A stretch of DNA of 64,000 nt from Bacteroidota bacterium (GCA_016706865.1 JADJIS010000003.1:1984001-2048000); one strand, 5' to 3'. Positions 18,111 to 27,890 are shown, counted from the stretch's first letter. Numbers and translations: made by a program. Notes: generated by a model not told the origin, from the letters alone.

Positions 18111-20234
18111 CTATTGAAAAACTATCTTCCCCCCAATTCGAGATCCATCTGCAAAGTGTATAGAATAATAATAGATACCTGATGGGAGATCATTCCTGTG
18201 GAGTGTATATATTTCATCGCTTGAAGTTATTTGTCGAATATGTCTGCTCGTATGATCATACAGGTCAATAGTATATCCATTCGCAAAATTCTCTGCATTT
18301 CCAACATCGATATCAATATATTGAGAGGCAGGATTTGGATATGCCGATACAAAAACATCCGACACATTACCGAACTTTTCATCACAAGTTATACTGATCG
18401 GAATTTTGATAACGCCCAACGAATTTTTATAGAGCATTAACTTTTTCGGGCTTGTATAGGTCTTGTATTTACTGCCCTTAATTTCGGAACTTATCTTATT
18501 ATCAGAACTATACATTGGATTAATATCATACATATAAGCCACACCTGAACCGGAATACAATTGTTTGCCTTGGATATATTCATGCGTGACAGGATACTCC
18601 AAAATAGAATTACAGCCAGGTACATTAAAAAATTTAATTTTATTTATATTGAGTTGCTGATCTATATTTTCAACACCTGAATTATTATAATAAATATATA
18701 CATTCTCATTAGCCTGATCAATGTAGCCATACATTTTTAAATTGGGAAGTGTAGTAGAAATATTAATGGTATTTACCGGCACATTTGCAATATGCCGCAT
18801 TAAATAAGTGGCATGGTAAAATATACGTTTTCTGATATGTGTTGTATCACCGGGAGCACTTTTTTCGTAATCTGCTTGCGCTGTGATCATATTTCTGTAC
18901 GAAACACTGGCTGCATTGTGCATGGTTCTGTATTCCTGGAAACCGGCATTATATAAAGGCGATGTGTTGAATTGATAGGCAAGATTTTGCCAGTCGAAAA
19001 CACAAGATGCCTGAGCAAGTGTGTTGTGAAATAATGTTGTTTCAAGATCCTTATCATTTTCAAGAATATTCCATTCTGTCGACCATATTTTTTTATTGAT
19101 GTATATAGGATTATTTAATTGCAGGCGGTCAGCGTAATAATCATTTATACTTTTATATAAACTATCGCGGAAATATTTGCTTTGCGTGTTAAAACAATCA
19201 AATGCTCCTGTCAGTCGCAAATCCGGAGAATCAAAGGTATAAGGGCAACAAGCCGCTCCATAGGTATCATAATCCTCAAGAAATTGAAAAGAGCAGTCAG
19301 ACCAGAAACCGCTATTGTAATAAAAATGCACGATAGCTGCATCAAACAGCGGTGCAGTATGAGGCACTGGTAAGCTGAACAATCTCGATGTATCCCAAGT
19401 ATTTCCCAATGCTATATTCCAGTCATCGTATCTTATCCTTTTTATTTCCGGATTTATAACATAGGTAATGCCGGGGCCGGGTTCCATATCAACTGTTGCG
19501 CTAGGCGCAGCACAAACCCCTATTTTCATCTCCGGAAAATATTGCCTTATCATGCCGATATAATCCTGATCACCCAGTAAACCATCCGCATTTTGTATAT
19601 GAGTTAAATAGCTTTCAAAGCTATTAAAACCACTGGATTGCCCATACGTTTCGTTTCCCATTTCCACACCGGTAACCTGTATTCCATTCGAGATCAGAAG
19701 GTCCAGTGCAGCCTTATTTTCAGCAGCATTTGCAGTTACAATATTTAAACAGAATAATACATCAATGGTATATCCAAGCTGAGCCTCCAGATTATGTATC
19801 ATCAGAACAAAATCATCAATATACCGCTGTCCCTCCGGCAGAGAATCTTGTACGAGGCACTTAATTAACCAATCATTTACTGCTTCCTCATAATTAGATC
19901 CGGCACCACAATCTTCATCGTCGCAATTAAATAAATTAAAAAAATACTCTTCAATTTCATCAATATTATATCCATATCCCGGACCAGCCGTAAGATGCGT
20001 AAATTTTGCCTGACCTCCACCGGGAAACCTGATCACATTTGGCTTTAAAGCAGCCAACCAATTCATGCAGGTATCTGACGAAGGTGGACACTCTTCAAAA
20101 ATATCAACAGTGGAAAACCCTTGGAATTTGCCCTGAAAAGGTACCTGACTATTTAAAAATACTTTAACCGATTGTCCATGTGCTGCGAGTAAAAAACTAA
20201 ATGCAATAAAAAACGCAAAGACTTTTATTTTCAT
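18111..20234 (-). CDS. T9SS-exported clan-A glycosidase-like protein
   Basis: About 707 aa from the ATG at 20234; the longer frame to 20312 adds 26 residues that would hide the signal peptide MKIKVFAFFIAFSFLLAAHGQ. A TIM-barrel glycosidase pattern is visible: VIRFPGGG early, GVEMGNETY (candidate acid/base Glu near residue 195), and WSTEWN (candidate nucleophile Glu near 387), then a beta-sandwich with QLYSGSGVAYMYDIN. The end is a T9SS type A domain (AYPNPASQYIDI...GIYYYSI). This resembles clan GH-A enzymes such as GH39, GH51 and GH79, but the family is not clear. The protein at 51991-54855 is a diverged paralogue with the same residues. Polysaccharide breakdown at the cell surface is inferred. 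Confidence 0.75.
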   Translation of the reverse strand: MKIKVFAFFIAFSFLLAAHGQSVKVFLNSQVPFQGKFQGFSTVDIFEECPPSSDTCMNWLAALKPNVIRFPGGGQAKFTHLTAGPGYGYNIDEIEEYFFNLFNCDDEDCGAGSNYEEAVNDWLIKCLVQDSLPEGQRYIDDFVLMIHNLEAQLGYTIDVLFCLNIVTANAAENKAALDLLISNGIQVTGVEMGNETYGQSSGFNSFESYLTHIQNADGLLGDQDYIGMIRQYFPEMKIGVCAAPSATVDMEPGPGITYVINPEIKRIRYDDWNIALGNTWDTSRLFSLPVPHTAPLFDAAIVHFYYNSGFWSDCSFQFLEDYDTYGAACCPYTFDSPDLRLTGAFDCFNTQSKYFRDSLYKSINDYYADRLQLNNPIYINKKIWSTEWNILENDKDLETTLFHNTLAQASCVFDWQNLAYQFNTSPLYNAGFQEYRTMHNAASVSYRNMITAQADYEKSAPGDTTHIRKRIFYHATYLMRHIANVPVNTINISTTLPNLKMYGYIDQANENVYIYYNNSGVENIDQQLNINKIKFFNVPGCNSILEYPVTHEYIQGKQLYSGSGVAYMYDINPMYSSDNKISSEIKGSKYKTYTSPKKLMLYKNSLGVIKIPISITCDEKFGNVSDVFVSAYPNPASQYIDIDVGNAENFANGYTIDLYDHTSRHIRQITSSDEIYTLHRNDLPSGIYYYSIHFADGSRIGGKIVFQ

Positions 20235-20464
20235 AAGTGGGACTTTTATTAAAAATAACTCGAGCCAAATATAATGTTTTTGGGAAATATTGGAAAGTCC
20301 TGAAATATGCAATAGTTGAAGCAGGCAATTGGAGTTAATAATAATAAACTATCTAGAAGTTTTATTTTGCAGTGTCTTGAATAGGATTTGAAAACCACTT
20401 TCAAAAATCCAAATTTTACAATGTATCGTTAAGATATTTCCAAGTTAGGATTTAAATTTGTGCT

Positions 20465-21721
20465 ATGTCTAAAATTACACATATCACTTCCATCATCCTC
20501 CTTTTGGCTTCCTGTACTATACAGTCACAGAATTCTATTAAGGAATATGTGAAAGAGAATACTGTTGAAATAGATCGCATCAATCCTTACACCGGCGACT
20601 TCACAGATCTTGAATCTTTCGGCAATGCAATTGGAGATGCCAAGATCGTTATGCTGGGCGAACAAGACCACGGCGATGCGGCAGCATTTCTTGCAAAAAC
20701 CTGGCTCATAAAATATTTGCACGAAGTAAAGGGCTTTAATGTACTGGCTTTTGAAAGCGATTTTTTTGCCTTAAATGAGGGATGGGAAAATTTGGATAAA
20801 AATTCCAACGACATTGATTCGTTTATAAGGGGTAATATCTTTCCTTTATGGACGGCATGCGATGGCTGCCAGGAATTGTTTTTTAATTACATTCCGGCCA
20901 CCTTTTCTACCGAAAACCCATTACAACTTTCAGGTTTCGACAACCAACTTTTTATGAACCATTCCTATTATTTACTCCGTGAAAAATTAGATAGCGTGAT
21001 GCGCCATTATAAATTACCCATTGTACAAGATGAAAAGTATAATTCAGAAATTTTGCCATTAATTGATTCCACTACAGCTTGGCCTAATCACTATGCAGAT
21101 TCCAATTTGTATTCCAAGTGCGATTTTTATTTCCGTCAAATAAGAACAGAGATGTTAACCACATTAAAAATGGATGATTTTTGGGTATTAATTATGGATA
21201 ATTTATTGGCCGCCAATCAGGAATTCAAAGATATAGACATAGGTGATAAAAACTATGAAATTAGAGATTTACAAATGGCAAAAAATATTACCTGGCTTAA
21301 CAATGTAAAATATCCCAATGAAAAAATTATTATTTGGGCACATAATTATCATATTTCAAAACAATACATGGATGAAACGGAAAAGTATTACGGGGAAACT
21401 TCCATGGGAGGATTTATGTCATTAGATACAGCATTAATAGCACAAACCTATGTGCTCGGATTTACTTCTTATAATGGAACAACAGGAAGAGTACCTGACA
21501 ACCGTATTTATTACACCGAAAACAAAAAGCGTAGCTTTGAAGGCTGGGTGGATGAAACCTATAATTATGGATTTATTGACTTTAAAAATTTCAAGGGTGA
21601 CCACAATAAGAAATTCGTAATGAAAGGGGAATTACATGAACACTCCAAAGAAGCATGGATGACAAAATATGATGGGTATTTTTATATGAAAACAATGTTT
21701 CCTTGTATAGATCTAAGGTAG
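20465..21721 (+). CDS. erythromycin esterase family protein
   Basis: A 418-aa protein with an N-terminal signal that has a lipobox-like LLLASC, suggesting a lipoprotein. The Ere-family signature GEQDHGD lies near residues 65-71, and further conserved pieces follow: FNVLAFESDF, the LSGFDNQ segment and IIWAHNYHISK (His near 294). Ere enzymes hydrolyse macrolide lactones, but many family members in environmental bacteria have unknown ester or lactone substrates, so resistance should not be assumed. A TAAATTTG -7 box ends only four bases before the ATG, which suggests a very short or absent leader. It is not in an operon; divergent to the glycosidase-like gene. Confidence 0.85.
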   Translation: MSKITHITSIILLLASCTIQSQNSIKEYVKENTVEIDRINPYTGDFTDLESFGNAIGDAKIVMLGEQDHGDAAAFLAKTWLIKYLHEVKGFNVLAFESDFFALNEGWENLDKNSNDIDSFIRGNIFPLWTACDGCQELFFNYIPATFSTENPLQLSGFDNQLFMNHSYYLLREKLDSVMRHYKLPIVQDEKYNSEILPLIDSTTAWPNHYADSNLYSKCDFYFRQIRTEMLTTLKMDDFWVLIMDNLLAANQEFKDIDIGDKNYEIRDLQMAKNITWLNNVKYPNEKIIIWAHNYHISKQYMDETEKYYGETSMGGFMSLDTALIAQTYVLGFTSYNGTTGRVPDNRIYYTENKKRSFEGWVDETYNYGFIDFKNFKGDHNKKFVMKGELHEHSKEAWMTKYDGYFYMKTMFPCIDLR

Positions 21722-21885
21722 TATTGTCAATACTCTTATCGAAATATCAGTGCATTAATTGATGCTTTAACTAATGGAACTTTTCCCTTGTTTGCATTAA
21801 TTTGGGTCACATTCATTTTCTAGGTAGTAACATTCTATTCCAAATGAATAATAAGTGCTGTAATAGTTTAAATATTTATTTAAAG

Positions 21886-22222
21886 ATCAAAATCCAACTC
21901 CCGTTGATCAATTACGGTTACATCAAATTTGCTACCTTTTTCTTGACAAAAAGGTAGCGCCAAAAGTCAAGGGCTCCACCATGCGGCTTGAATGTCCCTA
22001 ATGCTTGCCACCCGGACCGAAAAAGGCGCCACAACAAAACTGGAATTATCAGCTTCGTGTGAAATTAAATCTAAACTCAAATTAATATTTTTCATAATGG
22101 TGGCGCTTATTTTCGCTCAAATTCCACTACCATTGGTGCTTTTATTTTGATGTGGCGGCGCATAAGGGACATTAAAGCCACATGCTGATGCCCGCAATCA
22201 TCTCCGTAAACTTTTATGGAGG
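21886..22222 (+). repeat. ~320-base structured dispersed element, copy 1
   Basis: Highly similar to 33948-34284 in the same orientation. It contains an 11-bp hairpin (GCTACCTTTTT at 21931-21941 with AAAAAGGTAGC at 21948-21958), two long imperfect inverted arms (about 21980-22011 and 22151-22184, sharing AATGTCCCT/AGGGACATT), an inner GGCGCCAC/GTGGCGC pairing, and a terminal hairpin (CTCCGTAAA with TTTATGGAG). No ORF. The remaining bases of this 680-base gap show nothing I recognise. Confidence 0.85.
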
Positions 22223-22401
22223 ATCAAAAATCTCGTATTGTAGATGGAATCTTAAATTATAACTTAAAACAAAACAAGTTAATTAGAAAGTATTTGTTTT
22301 ATAAAAGTTCCCAACTCCACAACTTTTACCACTGACCCCAAAAAGTACAAAACTTGTAATCATACCATTCAAGATGGTAACAAAAATATAAATTGAATAA
22401 T

Positions 22402-23076
22402 TTATTTGTGAAGATTTCTGACTTTTGCCAAAGCCCAATGTAATTGTTCTTCCATAGACAAGTCAGAGTTATCCAACTCAATAGCATCCTCCGCTTTTTT
22501 TAGGGGACTATCACTACGTGTTGTTTCTTCGCGATCGCGTTTTATTAAATTATTTCTGATATCATCCTCACTCACCATAATCCCATTCGACTGCAATTCC
22601 AATAATCGCCGCTGAACGCGAACTTCCATTTTTGCAGTCACAAATATTTTTAATTCAGCATTGGGAAACACAACGGTGCCAATATCTCTTCCATCCATCA
22701 CAATTCCCTTTTGTTTACCGATCTCCTGTTGTTGTTTAACCAAAAATTTTCTGATGGAAGAAACTGCAGCAACCTCACTCACTTTATTCGAAACAGCAAT
22801 TCCACGAATTTCCTCTTCTACATTTTTACCGTTCAAAACAGTAAAAAATTTATCGTCAGCAACATCATACTGAAAATCAATCTGTATTTTTTCCAAAACA
22901 GGTCCCAATTGAATTTCATTATTCCAATCAATATCATTTTCCAACAAATACAAAGTAACTGCCCTATACATCGCTCCCGTATCTAAAAATAAATATAGCA
23001 GTTCCTCCGCAAGTTGTTTCGCCAAAGTACTTTTTCCACAACCAGCATAACCGTCTATTGCGATAATTATTTTCAT
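22402..23076 (-). CDS. cmk: cytidylate kinase
   Basis: About 224 aa from ATG 23076: P-loop GYAGCGKST near residues 8-16, LFLDTGAMYRAVTLY, VMDGRDIGTVVFPNAELKIFV and the RRLLELQ/RDREETTRSDSPL lid region, all standard for CMP/dCMP kinase. It makes CDP from CMP in nucleotide salvage. The longer frame to 23106 would add ten residues translated from a GTTCTG repeat array, so it is rejected as start. porQ follows upstream on the same strand, an arrangement common in Bacteroidota, but about 270 bases of repeats separate them. Confidence 0.95.
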   Translation of the reverse strand: MKIIIAIDGYAGCGKSTLAKQLAEELLYLFLDTGAMYRAVTLYLLENDIDWNNEIQLGPVLEKIQIDFQYDVADDKFFTVLNGKNVEEEIRGIAVSNKVSEVAAVSSIRKFLVKQQQEIGKQKGIVMDGRDIGTVVFPNAELKIFVTAKMEVRVQRRLLELQSNGIMVSEDDIRNNLIKRDREETTRSDSPLKKAEDAIELDNSDLSMEEQLHWALAKVRNLHK

Positions 23077-23342
23077 TTTGTTCTGGGTTCTGAGTTCTGG
23101 GTTCACTACGGAGGAAAATTACTCGGTCGTGGATGGTTAGATGTTCTTTATTCCTTGTTCTTTATTCTTTATTAATTTTTTGGCTGTTCCATTATTAATT
23201 GCCAATTCTCAATTTTTTCGGCTGTTCATTGGTACATTGGTACATTTTTTGGCTGTTCATTGGCACATCAATTGAGGCTGTTTCATTCTCAATTCTCAAC
23301 TCTCCATTCTCAATTATTTTTCGGCTGTTTCATTGTCAATTG
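23077..23342. repeat. short-word arrays between porQ and cmk
   Basis: GTTCTGNG words (23082-23103) followed by TACGGAGGA and GATGTTCTTTATTCCTTGTTC repeat the composite seen before the EVE gene at 12043-12170. Then come TTCATTGGTACA, TTTCGGCTGTT and CAATTCTCAA words up to the porQ stop. No gene. Confidence 0.75.
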
Positions 23343-24380
23343 TCAATTTTTAAACACCTCATTCAAATTCGCCGCGATCGTAATATGATTTGTTCCTCCT
23401 GCCTGCGAATAAAATTCATGTCCGTAGTCGATGGAATATTTATTTATTTTTAATCCAAATCCGAGTGAAAATCCGGTGAGTCCTCTTCGGGTGTCGATGG
23501 ACATTTCTTTTCTGGTCATGTGATCATATCCTCCGCGGAGCATAAAATTTTTTCCGAAATAAAATTCACCTCCAATATTTAAATGTTGTGCAATTTTATC
23601 AACGGTGTATTTTTTTTCTGTAACTGTGGAATCAGTTCCAAATATATTTACATCAGAAACAACATTCGGATCATCATATCTAATATCAATTGATTGAAGA
23701 TCGTGCAGGGTAAAACTGATGCGAAGCGGTAAATGTTTTAATCTTTTAGAAAGGGCGAAATCAATTTCGAAGGGTAGATCTTCATAATTATTTTCCGTGA
23801 AAGGTTTAAACTGAGTTCCGGCATTGCGCATTACTAAAGCTGCGGTAAATAACCTTGCGGTGTCCACATACACAGCTCCGAAATCAGCAGCCATTCCAAA
23901 AGAATTATAAGATTCCAGCTGCGAATACAACATTTTAACACTAACACCATATCGCAACTTATTTACACCATAGGATGCTCCCCACTGCGCTGCATATTCT
24001 CCCCCACTAAAGGTTCCCAATTGATCTCCGTTTGCTTCGGTGAGTTTAAATGTTCCATAGGCGCGGTAAAGTAATCCTCCACCCATGGTAATATTTTTAT
24101 TTTCCAGCGTTTTGGCATATCCGACTGTGCCCTGATTAATAACTCCGGGAGTGAGTGCATGACTCAAACTCAATCTTTTATCCATCAAAGGATTCAACAA
24201 GGCCGGGTTCTGAAAAACAAAGGCTACATCATAATCAAAAGTGCTGATATTCAAGCCAGAAAGCCCGCTTATCCTCGCAGAGGGCGACATTCCTAAATAA
24301 GAATAGGTATAACTGCCGCCAAACTGCGCGCGCAGAGAAAAGAAACAAAACGTAAAAAGAAAAACTAAAACTATCCGCAT
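23343..24380 (-). CDS. porQ: type IX secretion system protein PorQ
   Basis: About 345 aa, signal peptide (MRIVLVFLFTFCFFSLRAQ), then FGGSYTYSYLGMSPSARISGLSG, typical of the PorQ opening, and alternating strands of an outer-membrane barrel (GGEFYFGKNFMLRGGYDH, GFSLGFGLKINKYSIDYGHEF). PorQ acts with the PorU attachment complex of T9SS on the outer membrane. ATG 24380 is preferred over TTG 24386. A perfect -7 box TATCTTTG lies about 53 bases upstream. Its presence fits the many T9SS cargo genes in this window. Confusion with other PorV/FadL-like barrels is possible but less likely given the cmk neighbour. Confidence 0.8.
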   Translation of the reverse strand: MRIVLVFLFTFCFFSLRAQFGGSYTYSYLGMSPSARISGLSGLNISTFDYDVAFVFQNPALLNPLMDKRLSLSHALTPGVINQGTVGYAKTLENKNITMGGGLLYRAYGTFKLTEANGDQLGTFSGGEYAAQWGASYGVNKLRYGVSVKMLYSQLESYNSFGMAADFGAVYVDTARLFTAALVMRNAGTQFKPFTENNYEDLPFEIDFALSKRLKHLPLRISFTLHDLQSIDIRYDDPNVVSDVNIFGTDSTVTEKKYTVDKIAQHLNIGGEFYFGKNFMLRGGYDHMTRKEMSIDTRRGLTGFSLGFGLKINKYSIDYGHEFYSQAGGTNHITIAANLNEVFKN

Positions 24381-24432
24381 TTTCAACCGGTTATTGCCCT
24401 AAACGTAAAATTGTGTGAAAAATTTTGTTCGA

Positions 24433-24440
24433 CAAAGATA
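24433..24440 (-). promoter_or_regulatory. -7 box of porQ (TATCTTTG)
   Basis: A perfect match to the Bacteroidota -7 consensus TAnnTTTG on the minus strand, 53 bases before the porQ ATG. No clear TTG is seen at -33; that stretch is occupied by GTGAGTGGG words. Confidence 0.4.
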
Positions 24441-24587
24441 GTGAATGAGGTGGTGAGTGGGGAGTGGTGAAGAGTGAGTTTGGGTGAGTAGGGTGGGAAT
24501 TGGTGAGTGGGTGGGTGAAGTAGGTATGATGCGTTAGTGAGACCCTCGCGAAGAGCGAGAGCCTCACTCGCTCCGAAACTTAATATT

Positions 24588-24665
24588 TTTTTATCCTTTT
24601 TAAATCCGCCAAATCAGCGTCATCCGTGCCTGTCCGACCACTGGCGGGTTCCTCTTTTTTTACAC
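24588..24665. repeat. dispersed motif with GGCGGGTTCC, second copy
   Basis: Matches about 15418-15480: TATCCTTTTTAAATCCGCC, then a stretch with GCGTCATC, GACCACTGGCGGGTTCC and a T run. The inverted pieces CCGCC and GGCGG could pair. It lies just before the lon stop codon. Widespread motifs of this kind occur in environmental Bacteroidota; function unknown. Confidence 0.6.
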
Positions 24666-24677
24666 CCTATGTTATCT

Positions 24678-27116
24678 TCAACCTTTATTTTTCCCCTTAG
24701 CTGCTTTTTCGAGCGCAATTTCAATCACCTCCATCATTGTTGAAACATAATGAAACTTTACGCCTTTAATATATTCGGGATTTATTTCGAGAACGTCTTT
24801 TTTATTTGTTTTGCACATGATGATCTCTTTTATTCCCATGCGTTTTGCGGCTAAAACTTTTTCTTTTATTCCACCAACAGGCAATACTTTTCCGCGCAAG
24901 GTAATTTCACCGGTCATGGCAAAATATTGTTTTACTCTTCTTCCGGTAAATGCGGAAACTAATGAAGTTAACATTGTAATACCTGCACTCGGACCATCTT
25001 TTGGAATTGCACCCTCCGGAACGTGCACGTGAATATTTGTTGTTTCAAATACTTCCGGTTTGATACCAAGCGGTTCTGCATGCGAACGAATATAACTCAA
25101 TGCCGTGGATGCACTTTCTTTCATTACATCACCGAGATTTCCTGTGAGTTGTAAGGTGCCTTTTCCGGTACTTAACGAACTTTCAATATATAAAACATCA
25201 CCACCAACGGAGGTCCATGCAAGTCCGATAACTACACCCGGAGGATTTATTTCAAATATAGAATCCTTATCAAATTTCGTAGGACCTAATATTTTTTCAA
25301 TGTCGGCAGGTTTAATTGCTTTATTATATTTTTCTTTGGTAACCACCGATTTTGCAATTCGGCGCATAATGGATGCAATTTGTCTGTCAAGATCTCGCAC
25401 ACCACTTTCACGTGTATAATCCTGAATTATTTTTTGTAACGCAGCATCATTTAATGTAACATCTTTTTGTTTTAATCCGTGTTCTTTGCGTTGCTTCGGA
25501 ACAAGATGCCTGTTTGCAATTTGCACTTTTTCTTCACCGGAATATCCACTCACATAAATAATTTCCATCCTGTCGCGCAAGGCGGGTTGAATGGTATTTA
25601 AATTATTTGCGGTTGCAATAAATAATACTTTAGAAAGATCGTATTCAAGCTCCAAATAATTATCGTAAAAAGTACTGTTTTGTTCCGGATCCAAAACTTC
25701 CAATAATGCACTGGATGGATCTCCTCGGAAATCTGTTCCAACTTTATCAATTTCATCTAAAATAAAAACGGGATTGGAAGATTTAACTCTTTTAATTGAT
25801 TGCACTACTCTACCCGGCATGGCACCAATATAGGTTTTTCTATGTCCGCGAATTTCACTTTCATCGTGCAAACCGCCCAAACTCATGCGCACGTATTTTC
25901 TCCCTAAAGCCTTTGCCAGCGATTGTCCCAAGGATGTTTTACCAACACCGGGAGGGCCTACCAAACATAATATCGGCGATTTCATATCACCTTTTAATTT
26001 TAAAACGGCAAGATATTCCAATAATCTTTCCTTCACTTTTTCCAAACCAAAATGATCTTCATCCATTGTTGTTTTGGCATTTTTAAGATCGAAATTATCA
26101 ACAGTAAATTCGTTCCACGGAAGTTCCAAAAGCATTTCGATATAATTGGTAATTACACCGTATTCGGCAGCATTCGGATTTAACCGTTGTAACTTTTCAA
26201 TTTCCTTATTAAAAACATCCTGAACGTTCTTATTCCATTTTTTTTCTGTGGCTCTTAATTTATATCTTTTTACTTCCTCCTCCTGCGCATTTCCTCCCAA
26301 CTCTTCCTGAATTGTTCGCATTTGCTGATTGAGAAAATAATCGCGTTGCTGTTTATCCAGATCGGTGCGTACTTTATTCTGAATTTTATTTTTTAATTCG
26401 AGCATTTGCAATTCATTATTCAAATGATCGAGAATTAATTGAGCGCGTGTATGCAGATCGTCGGTCTCCAATAATTTTTGTTTATCCGCAACATCAATTT
26501 GTAAGTTGGAAGAAACAAAATGAATGAGAAAAACCGGAGAATTAATATTTTTTAAAACAACTGTTGCTTCCTGCGGAATATTCGGAGATATTTTGATAAT
26601 ATTAGATGCAAGATCTTTAATGGTGGAAACTAACGCAGTAAATTCCTTTTTATCGTTGTGGATCTTATCTTCCAGTAAAGTAATTTTTGCCTGTAAAAAA
26701 GGTTCTTCGGTAGTGTATTCATTCACAACAAACCTTTTTTTACCCTGAATGATAACTGTAGTGCTACCATCGGGCATTTTTAATTGTTTGATAACACGTG
26801 CAATGGTTCCGGTTCTATGAATTTGGGAAATATCAGGATCTTCGATACTTCCATCCATTTGTGACAAAACGCCTATCAATTTGTTGCCCTTAAAGGCATT
26901 TTGAAGGGCTTTTATGGATTTTTCTCTTCCTACAGTGATTGGTAAAACAACTCCCGGAAACAAAACAGTGTTTCGCAAAGGCATAATGGCGATGGTTTCA
27001 GGGTAGTCTATCTTAACCTGATCATCATCCTCTTCCAACGATAAAATGGGCATAAACTCCACATCATCATCCATCATAGGGGCAAACAAATTATCATCAA
27101 ATCCGAATTCTTTCAT
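24678..27116 (-). CDS. lon: Lon protease (endopeptidase La)
   Basis: About 812 aa: LON substrate-binding domain (~residues 40-240, IAIMPLRNTVLFPGVVLPITVG), coiled linker, AAA+ ATPase with Walker A GPPGVGKT (~387-394), Walker B VFILDEIDK and RDRMEIIYVSGY, and the protease domain with catalytic Ser in DGPSAG (~710) and Lys in GGIKEK (~753). It degrades misfolded and regulatory proteins in the cytoplasm using ATP. ATG 27116 is the natural start; the frame extends to a TTG at 27176. No heat-shock-type element was recognised. Single gene, all catalytic residues present. Confidence 0.97.
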   Translation of the reverse strand: MKEFGFDDNLFAPMMDDDVEFMPILSLEEDDDQVKIDYPETIAIMPLRNTVLFPGVVLPITVGREKSIKALQNAFKGNKLIGVLSQMDGSIEDPDISQIHRTGTIARVIKQLKMPDGSTTVIIQGKKRFVVNEYTTEEPFLQAKITLLEDKIHNDKKEFTALVSTIKDLASNIIKISPNIPQEATVVLKNINSPVFLIHFVSSNLQIDVADKQKLLETDDLHTRAQLILDHLNNELQMLELKNKIQNKVRTDLDKQQRDYFLNQQMRTIQEELGGNAQEEEVKRYKLRATEKKWNKNVQDVFNKEIEKLQRLNPNAAEYGVITNYIEMLLELPWNEFTVDNFDLKNAKTTMDEDHFGLEKVKERLLEYLAVLKLKGDMKSPILCLVGPPGVGKTSLGQSLAKALGRKYVRMSLGGLHDESEIRGHRKTYIGAMPGRVVQSIKRVKSSNPVFILDEIDKVGTDFRGDPSSALLEVLDPEQNSTFYDNYLELEYDLSKVLFIATANNLNTIQPALRDRMEIIYVSGYSGEEKVQIANRHLVPKQRKEHGLKQKDVTLNDAALQKIIQDYTRESGVRDLDRQIASIMRRIAKSVVTKEKYNKAIKPADIEKILGPTKFDKDSIFEINPPGVVIGLAWTSVGGDVLYIESSLSTGKGTLQLTGNLGDVMKESASTALSYIRSHAEPLGIKPEVFETTNIHVHVPEGAIPKDGPSAGITMLTSLVSAFTGRRVKQYFAMTGEITLRGKVLPVGGIKEKVLAAKRMGIKEIIMCKTNKKDVLEINPEYIKGVKFHYVSTMMEVIEIALEKAAKGKNKG

Positions 27117-27269
27117 ATTCCAAACCCTTTTTCTAATGCCCAATGGTAATTCACAGGCAAGATGACCCTCTTCCAATAGTCATGCCTTACAAATATACGG
27201 GGTTCCAGAACTCGAAAAACATGACAAAAAACGAAATTATACTGACATTTTGATAGATTTGCATAAATT

Positions 27270-27890
27270 ATGGTAGAAGCCCTTCTCTATAAAAAACTCT
27301 TTATTTATCTGCTTCCATTCAACTTTTTGGTTGGGGAATACAATCTGGGATTGCAATACCGATTCAGTGAGGAGTGGGCTTTTGATATCAACGCAGGATA
27401 TATTAACGATATTGAAGGTTCGTATACTGCCGATACCTATGAGAATCTTCTGAACTCAGGTATTTTTTACTACTACGGTCCTTTTGCTAAATTTTCGATG
27501 TTGTCCGTAATTCCCAGAGGGCCGAATCCACTTAAAACTGACTACAATCAAATGGAAGTTGCCTATAAATTTTTAAGTTTTGATGAACTTGATTTTGAGG
27601 ATGAAAGTGAACAAGGCAAACTATTTAACATTACAGAATCCATGCATGCCATCAGTCTTTCCTGGAAGGCAGGTTACAATATTATTCCCAGAGACATTTT
27701 TGAGATCAATGGATTTTTGGGATTCGGATTACAGGTGCGATTTAAGGATACCCTCGTAAATAGTTATGGATATAATTATCATTCCGATCAGTTTAATTTG
27801 TACGACAGAACCACATCCACACAGGTAGTTCCACTTTTTCATTTGGGATTAAAAATTGGTTTCAAAGTGGTGGAAAATGCGCCTGACTAA
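27270..27890 (+). CDS. outer-membrane beta-barrel-like protein without signal peptide
   Basis: A 206-aa protein with alternating aromatic strands ending in a C-terminal barrel-like sequence: GEYNLGLQYRFSEEWAFDI, ISLSWKAGYNII, INGFLGFGLQVRF, VVPLFHLGLKIGF. This resembles DUF3575-type or OmpA-like small barrels. It opens with MVEALLYKKLFIYL, directly at what would be the first strand, and an in-frame stop lies just upstream, so no usual signal peptide is encoded. It may be truncated at the 5' end. A perfect -7 box TAGATTTG (27254-27261) lies nine bases before the ATG. It precedes the M48 protease gene by 40 bases and may be cotranscribed with it. Confidence 0.6.
   Translation: MVEALLYKKLFIYLLPFNFLVGEYNLGLQYRFSEEWAFDINAGYINDIEGSYTADTYENLLNSGIFYYYGPFAKFSMLSVIPRGPNPLKTDYNQMEVAYKFLSFDELDFEDESEQGKLFNITESMHAISLSWKAGYNIIPRDIFEINGFLGFGLQVRFKDTLVNSYGYNYHSDQFNLYDRTTSTQVVPLFHLGLKIGFKVVENAPD

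Noticed and set aside
20235..20312. Extended N-terminus of the glycosidase-like protein
   Set aside because: It would bury the signal peptide that begins at ATG 20234.
20465..21721. Calling the esterase a macrolide resistance gene
   Set aside because: The family includes many environmental enzymes of unknown substrate, and no resistance context is seen.
23077..23106. Extended N-terminus of cmk
   Set aside because: Ten extra residues come from the GTTCTG array; the family begins at ATG 23076.
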